Below are positions 26,461 through 39,739 of a DNA stretch of 64,000 bases, in pieces. The notes beneath the pieces were generated by a model. That model saw only the letters and a list, made by a program, of their open reading frames with translations. It did not search any database and had not been told where the DNA came from. Numbering within the stretch: the first letter of the stretch is position 1; each line of letters begins with the position of its first letter. This DNA comes from Hydractinia symbiolongicarpus (lineage: Eukaryota > Cnidaria > Hydrozoa > Anthoathecata > Hydractiniidae): assembly GCF_029227915.1 (NCBI RefSeq), contig NC_079880.1:33289501-33353500 (forward strand), given 5' to 3'. A program made the translations under genes and the position numbers.

Positions 26461-29086
26461 AAACAACTTAGGACGTTCTAGTGTATTGAGAGTGGTAGGA
26501 CTAGACCAATGGTAACAAGCTTGGACGCGTGGAACAAAGTGATTTACGTGTAAGGCCATTATTAGGCGTCCAGAGGCCGTATTATAGCCTTTTCATGGCG
26601 TGTGCATGTGGATTACGGCGTTGAAAAGCCATGGAACCAGGGAAAACAACTTAGGACGGCGTAGTGTATTGAGAGTGGAAGAACTAGACCAATGGTAACA
26701 AGCTTGGACGCGTGGAACCCCGTGATTTACATGTAAGGCATTTAATAGGCGTCAAAAGGCCGTATTATAGTCTTTTCATGGCGTGTGCATGTGGTTTACA
26801 GCGTTGTAAAGCCATGGAACCAGGAAAAACAACTTAGGACGTTCTAGTGTATTGAGAGTGGAAGGACTAGACCAATGGTAACAAGCTTGGACGCGTGGAA
26901 CCACGTGATTTACGTGTAAGGCATTTAATAGGCGTCAAAAGGCCGTATTATAGGATTTTCATGGCGTGTGCATGTGGTTTACGGCGTTGTGAAGCCATGG
27001 AACCAGGAAAAACGACTTAGGACGTTCTAGTGTATTGAGAGTGGAAGGACTAGACCAATGGTAACCTGCGCAGGCACGCGAAACCACACAATTACGTGTA
27101 AGGCATTTAATAGGCGTCACAAGGCCGTATTTTAGCCTCTTCATGGCGTGTGCATGTGGTTTACGGCGTTGTAAAGCCATGGAACCAGGGAAAACAACTT
27201 AGGACGGCGTAGTGTATTGAGAGTGGAAGAACTAGACCAATGGTAACAAGCTTGGACGCGTGGAACCCCGTGATTTACGTGTAAGGCATTTAATAGGCGT
27301 CAAAAGGCCGTATTATAGCCTTTTCATGGCCTGTGCATGTGGTTTACGGCGTTGTAAAGCCATGGAACCAGGAAAAACAACTTAGGATGTTCTAGTGTAT
27401 TGAGAGTGGAAGGACTAGACCAATGGTAACCTGCGCAGGCACGCAAAACCACACGATTACGTGTAAGGCATTTAATAGGCGTCAAAAGGCCGTATTACAG
27501 CCTTTTCATGGCGTGTGCATGTGGTTTACGGCGTCGTAAAGCCATGGAACCAGGAGAAACAACTTAGGACGGCGTAGTGTATTGGGAGTGGAAGAACTAG
27601 ACCAATGGTAACAAGCTTGGACGCGTGGAACCCGGTGATTTACGTGTAAGGCATTTAATAGGCGTCAAAAGGCCGTATTATAGCATTTTCATGGCGTGTG
27701 CATGTGGTTTACGGCGTTGTAAAGCCATGGAACCAGGAAAAACAACTTAGGACGTTCTAGTGTATTGAGAGTGGAAGAACTAGACCAATGGTACCAAGCT
27801 TGGACGCGTGGAACCACGTGATTTACGTGTAAGGCCTTTACTAGGCGTCAAAAGGCTGCGTTATAGCCTTTTCATGGCGTGTGCATGTGGTTTACGGCGT
27901 TGTAAAGCCATGGAACCAGGGAACACAACTTAGGACGGCGTAGTGCATTGAGAGTGGAAGAACTAGACCAATGGTAACAAGCTTGAACGCTTGGAACCCG
28001 GTGATTTACGTGTAAGGCATTTAATAGGCGTCAAAAGGCCGTATTATAGCTTTTTCATGGCGTGTGCATGTGGATTACGGCGTTGTAAAGCCATGGAACC
28101 AGGAAAAACAACTTAGGACGGCGTAGTGTATTGGGAGTGGAAGAACTAGACCAATGGTAACAGGCTGGGACGCGTGGAACCACGTGATTTACATGTAAGG
28201 CCTTTATTAGCCGTCCAGAGGCCGTATTATAGCCTTTTCATGGCGTGTGCATGTGGATTACGGCGTTCTGAAGCCATGGAACCAGGAATAACAACTTAGG
28301 ACGTTCTAGTGTATTGAGAGTGGAAGGACTAGACCAATGGTAAATTGCGCAGGCACGCGAAACCACACGATTACGTGTAAGGCATTTAATAGGCGTCAAA
28401 AGGCCGTATTATAGTCTTTTCATGGCGTGTGCATGTGGTTTACAGCGTTGCAAAGCCATGGAACCAGGAAAAACAACTTAGGACGTTCTAGTGTATTGAG
28501 AGTGGAAGGACTAGACCAATGGTAACAAGCTTGGACGCGTGGAACCACGTGATTTACGTGTAAGGCATTTAATAGGCGTCAAAAGGCCGTATTATAAAAT
28601 TTTCATGGCGTGTGCATGTGGTTTACGGCGTTCTGAAGCCATGGAACCAGGAATAACAACTTAGGACGTTCTAGAGTATTGAGAGTGGAAGGACTAGACC
28701 AATGGTAAATTGCGCAGGCACGCGAAACCACACGATTACGTGTAAGGCATTTAATAGGCGTCAAAAGGCCGTATTATAGCCTTTTCATGTCGTGTGCATG
28801 TGGTTTACGGCGTTGTAAAGCCATGGAACCAGAGAAAAAAACTTAGGACGGCGTAGTGTATTGAGAGTGGAAGAACTAGACCAATGGTAACAAGCTTGGA
28901 CGCGTGGAACCCCGTGATTTACGTGTAAGGCATTTAATAGGCGTCTAAAGGCCGTATTATAGTCTTTTCATGGCGTGTGCATGTGGTTTACAGCGTTGTA
29001 AAGCCATGGAACCAGGAAAAACAACTTAGGACGTTCTAGTGTATTGAGAGTGGAAGGACTACACCAATGGTAACAAGCTTGGACGC

Positions 29087-30184
29087 GTGGAACCAAGTGA
29101 TTTACGTGTAAGGCCATTATTAGGCGTCCAGAGGCCGTATTATAGCCTTTTTATGGCGTGTGCATGTGGATTACGATGTTGAAAAGCCATGGAACCAGGG
29201 AAAACAACTTAGGACGGCGTAGTGTATTGAGAGTGGAAGAACTAAACCAATGGTAACAAGCTTGGACGCGTGGAACCCCGTGATTTACATGTAAGGCATT
29301 TAATAGGCGTCAAAAGGCCGTATTATAGTCTTTTCATGGCGTGTGCATGTGGTTTACAGCGTTGTAAAGCCATGGAACCAGGAAAAACAACTTAGGACGT
29401 TCTAGTGTATTGAGAGTGGAAGGACTAGACCAATGGTAACAAGCTTGGACGCGTGGAACCACGTGATTTACGTGTAAGGCCTTTATTAGGCGTCCAGAGG
29501 CCGTATTATAGCCTTTTTATGGCGTGTGCATGTGGATTACGATGTTGAAGAGCCATGGAACCAGGGAAAACAACTTAGGACGGCGTAGTGTATTGGGAGT
29601 GGAAGAACTAAACCAATGGTAACAAGCTTGGACGCGTGGAACCCCGTGATTTACATGTAAGGCATTTAATAGGCGTCAAAAGGCCGTATTATAGTCTTTT
29701 CATGGCGTGTGCATGTGGTGTACAGCGTTGTAAAGCCATGGAACCAGGAAAAACAACTTAGGACGTTCTAGTGTATTGAGAGTGGAAGGACTACACCAAT
29801 GGTAACAAGCTTGGACGCGTGGAACCAAGTGATTTACGTGTAAGGCCATTATTAGGCGTCCAGAGGCCGTATTATAGCCTTTTTATGGCGTGTGCATGTG
29901 GATTACGATGTTGAAAAGCCATGGAACCAGGGAAAACAACTTAGGACGGCGTAGTGTATTGAGAGTGGAAGAACTAAACCAATGGTAACAAGCTTGGACG
30001 CGTGGAACCCCGTGATTTACATGTAAGGCATTTAATAGGCGTCAAAAGGCCGTATTATAGTCTTTTCATGGCGTGTGCATGTGGTTTACAGCGTTGTAAA
30101 GCCATGGAACCAGGAAAAACAACTTAGGACGTTCTAGTGTATTGAGAGTGGAAGGACTAGACCAATGGTAACAAGCTTGGACGC
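29087..30184 (+). repeat. Three tandem copies of a satellite dimer (366 bp)
   Basis: The private variants CTTTTTATGGCG and ATTACGATGTTGA recur at about 29151, 29517 and 29883, a period of 366 bp or two 183-bp monomers. The second monomer of each dimer carries TTTACAGCG or a TGTACAGCG variant. AACTAAACCAATGG is also shared among copies. The middle copy differs by GTTGAAGAGCC and ACCACGTG. Confidence 0.82.
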
Positions 30185-30214
30185 GTGGAACCACGTGATT
30201 TACGTGTAAGGCCT

Positions 30215-32790
30215 TTATTAGGCGTCCAGAGGCCGTATTATAGCCTTTTCATGGCGTGTGCATGTGGTTTACGGCGTTGTAAAGCCATGGAACCAGGAAA
30301 AACAACTTAGGACGGCGTAGTGCATTGAGAGTAAAAGAACTAGACCAATGGTACCACGCTTGGACGCGTGGAACCACGTGATTTACGTGTAAGGCCTTTA
30401 TTAGGCGTCAAAAGGCCGCGTTATAGCCTTTTCATGGCGTGTGCATGTGGTTTACGGCGTTGTAAAGCCATGGAACCAAGAAAAACAACTTAGGACGGCG
30501 TAGTGTATTGGGAGTGGAAGAACTAGACCAATGGTAACAGGCTTGGACGCGTGGAACCACGTGATTTACGTGTAGGGCCTTTATTAGGCGTCCAGAGGCC
30601 GTATTATAGCCTCTTCATGGCGTGTGCATGTGGATTACGGCGTTGTAAAGCCATGGAACCAGGGAACACAACTTAGGACGGCGTAGTGCATTGAGAGTGG
30701 AAGAACTAGACCAATGGTAACAAGCTTGAACGCGTGGAACCCGGTGATTTACGTGTAAGGCATTTAATAGGCGTCAAAAGTCCGTATTATAGCATTTTCA
30801 TGGCGTGTGCATGTGGTTTACGGCGTTGTAAAGCCATGGAACCAGGAATAACAACTTAGGACGTTCTAGTGTATTGAGAGTGGAAGGACTAGACCAATGG
30901 TAAATTGCGCAGGCACGCGAAACCACACGATTACGTGTAAGGCATTTAATAGGCGTCAAAAGGCCGTATTATAGCCTTTTCATGTCGTGTGCATGTGGTT
31001 TACGGCGTTGTAAAGCCATGGAACCAGAGCAAAAAACTTAGGACGGCGTAGTGTATTGAGAGTGGAAGAACTAGACCAATGGTAACAAGCTTGGACGCGT
31101 GGAACCCCGTGATTTACGTGTAAGGCATTTAATAGGCGTCAAAAGGCCGTATTATAGTCTTTTCATGGCGTGTGCATGTGGTTTACAGCGTTGTAAAGCC
31201 ATGGAACCAGGAAAAACAACTTAGGACGTTCTAGTGTATTGAAAGTGGAAGGACTAGACCAATGGTAACAAGCTTGGACGCGTGGAACCCCGTGATTTAC
31301 GTGTAAGGCATTTAATAGGCGTCAAAAGGCCGTATTATAGTCTTTTCATGGCGTGTGCATGTGGTTTACAGCGTTGTAAAGCCATGGAACCAGGAAAAAC
31401 AACTTAGGACGTTCTAGTGTATTGAGAGTGGAAGGACTAGACCAATGGTAACAAGCTTGGACGCGTAGAACCAAGTGATTTACGTGTAAGGCCATTATTA
31501 GGCGTCCAGAGGCCGTATTATAGCCTTTTCATGGCGTGTGCATGTGGTTTACGGCGTTGTAAAGCCATGGAACCAGGAAAAACAACTTAGGACGGCGTAG
31601 TGCATTGAGAGTAAAAGAACTAGACCAATGGTACCACGCTTGGACGCGTGGAACCACGTGATTTACGTGTAAGGCCTTTATTAGGCGTCAAAAGGCCGCG
31701 TTATAGCCTTTTCATGGCGTGTGCATGTGGTTTACGGCGTTGTAAAGCCATGGAACCAAGAAAAACAACTTAGGACGGCGTAGTGTATTGGGAGTGGAAG
31801 AACTAGACCAATGGTAACAGGCTTGGACGCGTGGAACCACGTGATTTACGTGTAGGGCCTTTATTAGGCGTCCAGAGGCCGTATTATAGCCTCTTCATGG
31901 CGTGTGCATGTGGATTACGGCGTTGTAAAGCCATGGAACCAGGGAACACAACTTAGGACGGCGTAGTGCATTGAGAGTGGAAGAACTAGACCAATGGTAA
32001 CAAGCTTGAACGCGTGGAACCCGGTGATTTACGTGTAAGGCATTTAATAGGCGTCAAAAGTCCGTATTATAGCATTTTCATGGCGTGTGCATGTGGTTTA
32101 CGGCGTTGTAAAGCCATGGAACCAGGAATAACAACTTAGGACGTTCTAGTGTATTGAGAGTGGAAGGACTAGACCAATGGTAAATTGCGCAGGCACGCGA
32201 AACCACACGATTACGTGTAAGGCATTTAATAGGCGTCAAAAGGCCGTATTATAGCCTTTTCATGTCGTGTGCATGTGGTTTACGGCGTTGTAAAGCCATG
32301 GAACCAGAGCAAAAAACTTAGGACGGCGTAGTGTATTGAGAGTGGAAGAACTAGACCAATGGTAACAAGCTTGGACGCGTGGAACCCCGTGATTTACGTG
32401 TAAGGCATTTAATAGGCGTCAAAAGGCCGTATTATAGTCTTTTCATGGCGTGTGCATGTGGTTTACAGCGTTGTAAAGCCATGGAACCAGGAAAAACAAC
32501 TTAGGACGTTCTAGTGTATTGAAAGTGGAAGGACTAGACCAATGGTAACAAGCTTGGACGCGTGGAACCCCGTGATTTACGTGTAAGGCATTTAATAGGC
32601 GTCAAAAGGCCGTATTATAGTCTTTTCATGGCGTGTGCATGTGGTTTACAGCGTTGTAAAGCCATGGAACCAGGAAAAACAACTTAGGACGTTCTAGTGT
32701 ATTGAGAGTGGAAGGACTAGACCAATGGTAACAAGCTTGGACGCGTAGAACCAAGTGATTTACGTGTAAGGCCATTATTAGGCGTCCAGA
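30215..32790 (+). repeat. Tandem duplication of a seven-monomer unit (1280 bp)
   Basis: Positions about 30215-31494 are repeated at about 31495-32774 with an offset of exactly 1280 bp. Shared rare variants are GAGAGTAAAAGAAC (30331 and 31611), GGTACCACGCTTGG, CCAAGAAAAACAAC and ACGCGTAGAACC (about 31462 and 32742). The second copy ends where GGCTGTTATATAGCC replaces the usual GGCCGTATTATAGCC near 32790. I noticed almost no difference between the copies. Confidence 0.85.
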
Positions 32791-35700
32791 GGCTGTTATA
32801 TAGCCTTTTCATGGCGTGTGCATGTGGATTACGGCGTTGAAAAGCCATGGAACCAGGGAAAACAACTTAGGACGGCGTAGTGTATTGAGAGTGGAAGAAC
32901 TAGACCAATGGTAACAAGCTTGGACGCGTGGAACCTCGTGATTTACATGTAAGGCATTTAATAGGCGTCAAAAGGCCGTATTATAGTCTTTTCATGGCGT
33001 GTGCATGTGGTTTACAGCGTTGTAAAGCCATGGAACCAGGAAAAACAACTTAGGACGTTCTAGTGTATTGAGAGTGGAAGGATTAGACCAATGGTAACCT
33101 GCGCAGGCACGCGAAACCACACGATTACGTGTAAGGCATTTAATAGGCGTCAAAAGGCCGTATTATAGCCTTTTCATGGCGTGTGCATGTGGTTTACGGC
33201 GTTGTAAAGCCATGGAACCAGGAAAAACAACTTAGGACGGCGTAGTGTATTGGGAGTGGAAGAACTAGACCAATGGTAACAGGCTGGGACGCGTGGAACC
33301 ACGTGATTTACATGTAGGGCCTTTATTAGCCGTCCAGAGGCCGTATTATAGCCTTTTCATGGCGTGTGCATGTGGATTACGGCGTTCTGAAGCCATGGAA
33401 CCAGGAATAACAACTTAGGACGTTCTAGTGTATTGAGAGTGGAAGGACTAGACCAATGGCAAATTGCGCAGGCACGCGAAACCACACGATTACGTGTAAG
33501 GCATTTAATAGGCGTCAAAAGGCCGTATTATAGCCTTTTCATGTCGTGTGCATGTGGTTTACGGCGTTGTAAAGCCATGGAACCAGAGAAAAAAACTTAG
33601 GACGGCGTAGTGTATTGAGAGTGTAAGAACTAGACCAATGGTAACAAGCTTGGACGCGTGGAACCCCGTGATTTACGTGTAAGGCATTTAATAGGCGTCA
33701 AAAGGCCGTATTATAGAATTTTCATGGCGTGTGCATGTGGTTTACGGTGTTGTAAAGCCATGGAACCAGGAAAAACAACTTAGGACGTTCTAGTGTATTG
33801 AGAGTGGAAGGACTAGACCAATGGTAACCTGCACAGGCACGCGAAACCACACGATTACGTGTAAGGCATTTAATAGGCGTCAAAAGGCCGTATTATAGCC
33901 TTTTCATGGCGTGTGCATGTGGTTTACGGCGTAGTAAAGCCATGGAACCAGGAAAAACAACTTAGGACGGCGTAGTGTATTGAGAGTGGAAGAACTAGAC
34001 CAATGGTAACAAGCTTGGACGCGTGGAACCACGTGATTTACGTGTAAGGCCTTTATTCGGCGTCCAGAGGCCGTATTATAGCTTTTTCATGGCGTGTGCA
34101 TGTGGATTACGGCGTTGTAAAGCCATGGAACCAGGAAAAACAACTTAGGACGGCGTAGTGTATTGGGAGTGGAAGAACTAGACCAATGGTAACAGGCTGG
34201 GACGCGTGGAACCACGTGATTTACGTGTAGGGCTTTTATTAGCCGTCCAGAGGCCGTATTATAGCCTTTTCATGGCGTGTGCATGTGGATTACGGCGTTC
34301 TGAAGCCATGGAACCAGGAATAACAACTTAGGACGTTCTAGTGTATTGAGAGTGGAAGGACTAGACCAATGGTAAATTGCGCAGGCACGCGAAACCACAC
34401 GATTACGTGTAAGGCATTTAATAGGCGTCAAAAGGCCGTATTATAGCCTTTTCATGTCGTGTGCATGTGGTTTACGGCGTTGTAAAGCCATGGAACCAGA
34501 GAAAAAAACTTAGGACGGCGTAGTGTATTGAGAGTGGAAGAACTAGACCAATGGTAACAAGCTTGGACGCGTGGAACCCCGTGATTTACGTGTAAGGCAT
34601 TTAATAGGCGTCAAAAGGCCGTATTATAGTCTTTTCATGGCGTGTGCATGTGGTTCACAGTGTTGTAAAGCCATGGAACCAGGAAAAACAACTTAGGACG
34701 TTCTAGTGTATTGAGAGTGGAAGGACTAGACCAATGGTAACAAGCTTGGACGCGTGGAACCAAGTGATTTACGTGTAAGGCCACTATTAGGCGTCCATAC
34801 GCCGTATTATAGCCTTTTCATGGCGTGTGCATGTGGATTACGGCGTTGAAAAGCCATGGAACCAGGGAAAACAACTTAGGACGGCGTAGTGTATTGAGAG
34901 TGGAAGAACTAGACCAATGGTAACAAGCTTGGACGCGTGGAACCACGTGATTTACGTGTAAGGCATTTAATAGGCGTCAAAAGGCCGTATTATAGAATCT
35001 TCATGGCGTGTGCATGTGGTTTACGGCGTTGTAAAGCCATGGAACCAGAAAAAACAACTTAGGACGGCGTAGTGTATCGAGAGTGGAAGAACTAGACCAA
35101 TGGTAACAAGCTTGGACGCGTGGAACCTTGTGATTTACGTGTAAGGCCTTTATTAGGCGTCCAGGGCCGTATTATAGGTTTTCATGGCGTGTGCATGTGC
35201 ATTACGGCGTTGTAAAGCCATGGAGCCAGGGAAAACAACTTAGGACGGCGTAGTGTATTGAGAGTGGAAGAACTAGACCAATGGTAACAAGCTTGGACGC
35301 GTGGAACCCCGTGATTTACGTGTAAGGCATTTATTGGGCGTCAAAAGGCCGTATTATAGCCTTTTCATGGCGTGTGCACGTGGTTTACGGCGTTGTAAAG
35401 CCATGGAACCTGGAAAAACAACTTAGAACGGCGTAGTGTATTGGCAGTGGAAGAGCTAGACCAATGGTAACAAGCTTGGCGCGTGGAACCACGTGATTTA
35501 CGTGTAAGGCCTTTATTAGGCGTCCAGAGGCCGTATTATAGCCTTTTCATGGCGTGTGCATGTGGATTACAGCGTTGTAAAGCCATGGAACCAGGGAAAA
35601 CAACTTAGGACGGCGTAGTGTATTGAGAGTGGAAGAACTAGACCAATGGTAACAAGCTTGGACGCGTGGAACGCGGTGATTTACGTGTAAGGCATTTAAT

Positions 35701-38700
35701 AGGCGTCAAAAGGCCGTATTATAGGATTTTCATGGCGTGTGCATGTGGTTTACGGCGTTGTAAAGCCATGGAACCAGGGAAAACAACTTAGGACGGCGTA
35801 GTGTGTTGAGAGTGGAAGAACTAGACCAATGGTAACAAGCTTGGACGCGTGGAACCTTGTGATTTACGTGTAAGGCCTTTATTAGGCGTCCAGGGCCGTA
35901 TTATAGCCTTTTCATGGCGTGTGCATGTGGATTACGGCGTTGTAAAGCCATGGAGCCAGGGAAAACAACTTAGGACGTTCTAGTGTATTGAGAGTGGAAG
36001 GACTAGACCAATGGTTACAAGCTTGGACGCGTGGAACCCCGTGATTTACGTGTAAGGCATTTATTGGGCGTCAAAAGGCCGTATTATAGGATTTTCATGG
36101 CGTGTGCATGTGGTTTACGGCGTTGTAAAGCCATGGAACCAGGGAAAACAACTTAGGACGGCGTAGTGTATTGAGAGTGGAAGAACTAGACCAATGGTAA
36201 CAAGCTTGGACGCGTGGAACCTTGTGATTTACGTGTAAGGCCTTTATTAGGCGTCCAGGGCCGTATTATAGCCTTTTCATGGCGTGTGCATGTGGATTAC
36301 GGCGTTGTAAAGCCATGGAGCCAGGGAAAACAACTTAGGACGGCGTAGTGTATTGAGAGTGGAAGAACTAGACCAATGGTAACAAGCTTGGACGCGTGGA
36401 ACCCCGTGATTTACGTGTAAGGCATTTAATAGGCGTCAAAAGGCCGTATTATAGGATTTTCATGGCGTGTGCATGTGGTTTACGGCGTTGTAAAGCCATG
36501 GAACCAGGAAAAACAACTTAGGACGGCGTAGTGTATTGGCAGTGGAAGAGCTAGACCAATGGTAACAAGCTTGGCGCGTGGAACCACGTGATTTACGTGT
36601 AAGGCCTTTATTAGGCGTCCAGAGGCCGTATTATAGCCTTTTCATGGCGTGTGCATGTGGATTACAGCGTTGTAAAGCCATGGAACCAGGGAAAACAACT
36701 TAGGACGGCGTAGTGTATTGAGAGTGGAAGAAATAGACCAATGGTAACAAGCTTGGACGCGTGGAACGCGGTGATTTACGTGTAAGGCATTTAATAGGCG
36801 TCAAAAGGCCGTATTATAGGATTTTCATGGCGTGTGCATGTGGTTTACGGCGTTGTAAAGCCATGGAACCAGGGAAAACAACTTAGGACGGCGTAGTGTG
36901 TTGAGAGTGGAAGAACTAGACCAATGGTAACAAGCTTGGACGCGTGGAACCTTGTGATTTACGTGTAAGGCCTTTATTAGGCGTCCAGGGCCGTATTATA
37001 ACCTTTTCATGGCGTGTGCATGTGGATTACGGCGTTGTAAAGCCATGGAACCAGGAAAAACAACTTAGGACGTTCTAGTGTATTGAGAGTGGAAGGACTA
37101 GACCAATGGTAACCTGCGCAGGCACGCGAAACCACACGATTACGTGTAAGGCATTTCAGAGGCGTCAAAAGGCCGTATTATAGCCTTTTCATGGCGTGTA
37201 CATGTGGTTTACGGCGTTGTAAAGCCATGGAACCAGGGAAAACAACTTAGGACGGCGAAGTGTATTGAGAGTGGAAGAACTAGACCAATGGTTACAAGCT
37301 TGGACGCGTGGAACCCCGTGATTTACGTGTAAGGCATTTATTGGGCGTCAAAAGGCCGTATTATAGCTTTTTCATGGCGTGTGCACGTGGTTTACGGCGT
37401 TGTAAAGTCATGGAGCCAGGAAAAACAACTTAGGACGGCGTAGTGTATTGGCAGTGGAAGAGCTAGACCAATGGTAACAAGCTTGGCGCGTGGAACCACG
37501 TGATTTACGTGTAAGGCCTTTATTAGGCGTCCAGAGGCCGTATTATAGCCTTTTCATGGCGTGTGCATGTGGATTACGGCGTTGTAAAGCCATGGAACCA
37601 GGGAAAACAACTTAGGACGGCGTAGTGTATTGAGAGTGGAAGAACTAGACCAATGGTAACAAGCTTGGACGCGTGGAACCCGGTGATTTACGTGTAAGGC
37701 ATTTAATAGGCGTCAAAAGGCCGTATTATAGGATTTTCATGGCGTGTGCATGTGGTTTACGGCGTTGTAAAGCCATGGAACCAGGGAAAACAACTTAGGA
37801 CGGCGTAGTGTATTGAGAGTGGAAGAACTACACCAATGGTAACAAGCTTGGACGCGTGGAACCTTGTGATTTACGTGTAAGGCCTTTATTAGGCGTCCAG
37901 GGCCGTATTATAGCCTTTTCATGGCGTGTGCATATGGATTACGGCGTTGTAAAGCCATGGAGCCAGGGAAAACAACTTAGGACGGCGTAGTGTATTGAGA
38001 GTGGAAGAACTAGACCAATGGTAACAAGCTTGGACGCGTGGAACCTTGTGATTTACGTGTAAGGCCTTTATTAGGCGTCCAGGGCCGTATTATAGCCTTT
38101 TCATGGCGTGTGCATGTGGATTACGGCGTTGTAAAGCCATGGAGCCAGGGAAAACAACTTAGGACGGCGTAGTGTATTGGGAGTGGAAGAACTAGACCAA
38201 TGGTAACAAGCTTGGCGCGTGGAACCCGGTGATTAACGTGTAAGGCATTTAATAGGCGTCAAAAGGCCGTATTATAGGATTTTCATGCCGTGTGCATGTG
38301 GTTTACGGCGTTGTAAAGCCATGGAACCAGGAAAAACAACTTAGGACGGCGTAGTGCATTGAGAGTGGAAGAACTAGACCAATAGTAACCTGCGCAGTCA
38401 CGCGGAAACACGCGATTTACGTGTAAGGCCTTTAATAGGCGGCAAATGGCCGTATTATGGCCTTTCAATGGCGTGTGCATGTGGTTTACGGCGTTCTAAA
38501 CACATGGAACCAGAGAAAACAACTTAGGACGGCGTGGTGTATTGAGAGTGGAAGAACTAGACCAATGGTACCAAGCTTGGACGCGTGGAACCACGTGATT
38601 TACGTGTAAGGCCTTTATTAGGCGTCAAAAGGACGCGTTATAGCCTTTTCATGGCGTGTGCATGTGGTTTACGGCGTTGTAAAGCCATGGAACCAGGAAA

Positions 38701-39739
38701 AACAACTTAGGACGGCGTAGTGTATTGGGAGTGGAAGAACTAGACCAATGGTAACAAGCCTGGACGCGTGGAACCACGTGATTTACGTGTAAGGCCTTTA
38801 TTAGGCGTCCAGAGGCCGTATTATAGCCTTTTTATGGCGTGTGCATGTGGATTACGGCGTTGTAAAGCCATGGAACCAGGAAAAACAACTTAGGACGGCG
38901 TAGTGTATTGAGAGTGGAAGAACTAGACCAATGGTAACAAGCTTGGACGCGTGGAACCTTGTGATTTACGTGTAAGGCCTTTATCAGGCGTCCAGGGCCG
39001 TATTATAGCCTTTTCATGGCGTGTGCATGTGGATTACGGCGTTGTAAAGCCATGGAGCCAGGGAAAACAACTTAGGACGGCGTAGTGTATTGAGAGTGGA
39101 AGAACCAGACCAATGGTAACAAGCTTGGACGCGTGGAACCTCGTGATTTACGTGTAAGGCTTTTATTGGGCGTCAAAAGGCCTTATTATAGCCTTTTCAT
39201 GGCGTGTGCACGTGGTTTACGGCGTTGTAAAGCCATGGAACCAGGAAAAACAACTTAGGACGGCGTAGTGCATTGAGAGTGGAAGAACTAGACCAATAGT
39301 AACCTGCGCAGTCACGCGGAAACACGCGATTTACGTGTAAGGCCTTTAATAGGCGGCAAATGGCCGTATTATGGCCTTTCAATGGCGTGTGCATGTGGTT
39401 TACGGCGTTCTAAACACGTGAAACCAGAGAAAACAACTTAGGACGGCGTGGTGTATTGAGAGTGGAAGAACTAGACCAATGGTACCAAGCTTGGACGCGT
39501 GGAACCACGTGATTTACGTGTAAGGCCTTTATTAGGCGTTAAAAGGCCGCGTTATAGCCTTTTCATGGCGTGTGCATGTGGTTTACGGCGTTGTAAAGCC
39601 ATGGAACCAGGAAAAACAACTTAGGACGGCGTAGTGTATTGGGAGTGGAAGAACTAGACCAATGGTAACAAGCTTGGACGCGTGGAACCACGTGATTTAC
39701 GTGTAAGGCCTTTATTAGGCGTAAAGGGGCTTGAGAAAC

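Larger units (their letters stand above)
1..39722 (+). repeat. 183-bp satellite array, block I (about 217 monomers)
   Basis: Uninterrupted head-to-tail satellite. Each monomer carries the same landmarks in order: TATAGCCTTTTCATGGCGTG, GCCATGGAACCAGG, ACAACTTAGGAC, CTAGACCAATGGTAAC, then either AAGCTTGGACGCGTGG (type A, 183 bp) or CTGCGCAGGCACGCG (type B, 182 bp), ACGTGTAAGGC and a GCGTC-AGGCCG end. Type A usually has GGCGTAG and AAGAACTAG; type B usually has GTTCTAG and AAGGACTAG, but the segments are also found reshuffled. No monomer is inverted. The block holds no gene; open frames of 61-73 codons on the minus strand recur with the monomer and are artefacts of the repeat. The array stops abruptly at the 5' end of retroelement 1. 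Function is not shown by the sequence; a centromeric or pericentromeric role is inferred from length and organisation. Confidence 0.97.

Noticed and set aside
38283-38480. 65-codon minus-strand frames in type C monomers (38283, 39197, 45990, 47269, 48365, 49268)
   Set aside because: Same explanation: chance open frames in a particular monomer subtype, without coding signals.
1-39722. CENP-B box in the satellite monomer
   Set aside because: The core pattern TTCG-N4-A-N2-CGGG was looked for by eye and not found; TTCG itself is absent from the common monomer types.
1-39722. CRISPR-like array
   Set aside because: Repeats are 182-183 bp, contiguous and without unique spacers.
39731-39739. TTG start of ORF1 in element 1
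   Set aside because: In a eukaryotic element the ATG three codons later at 39740 is the more plausible start, and the 5' end is probably truncated anyway.
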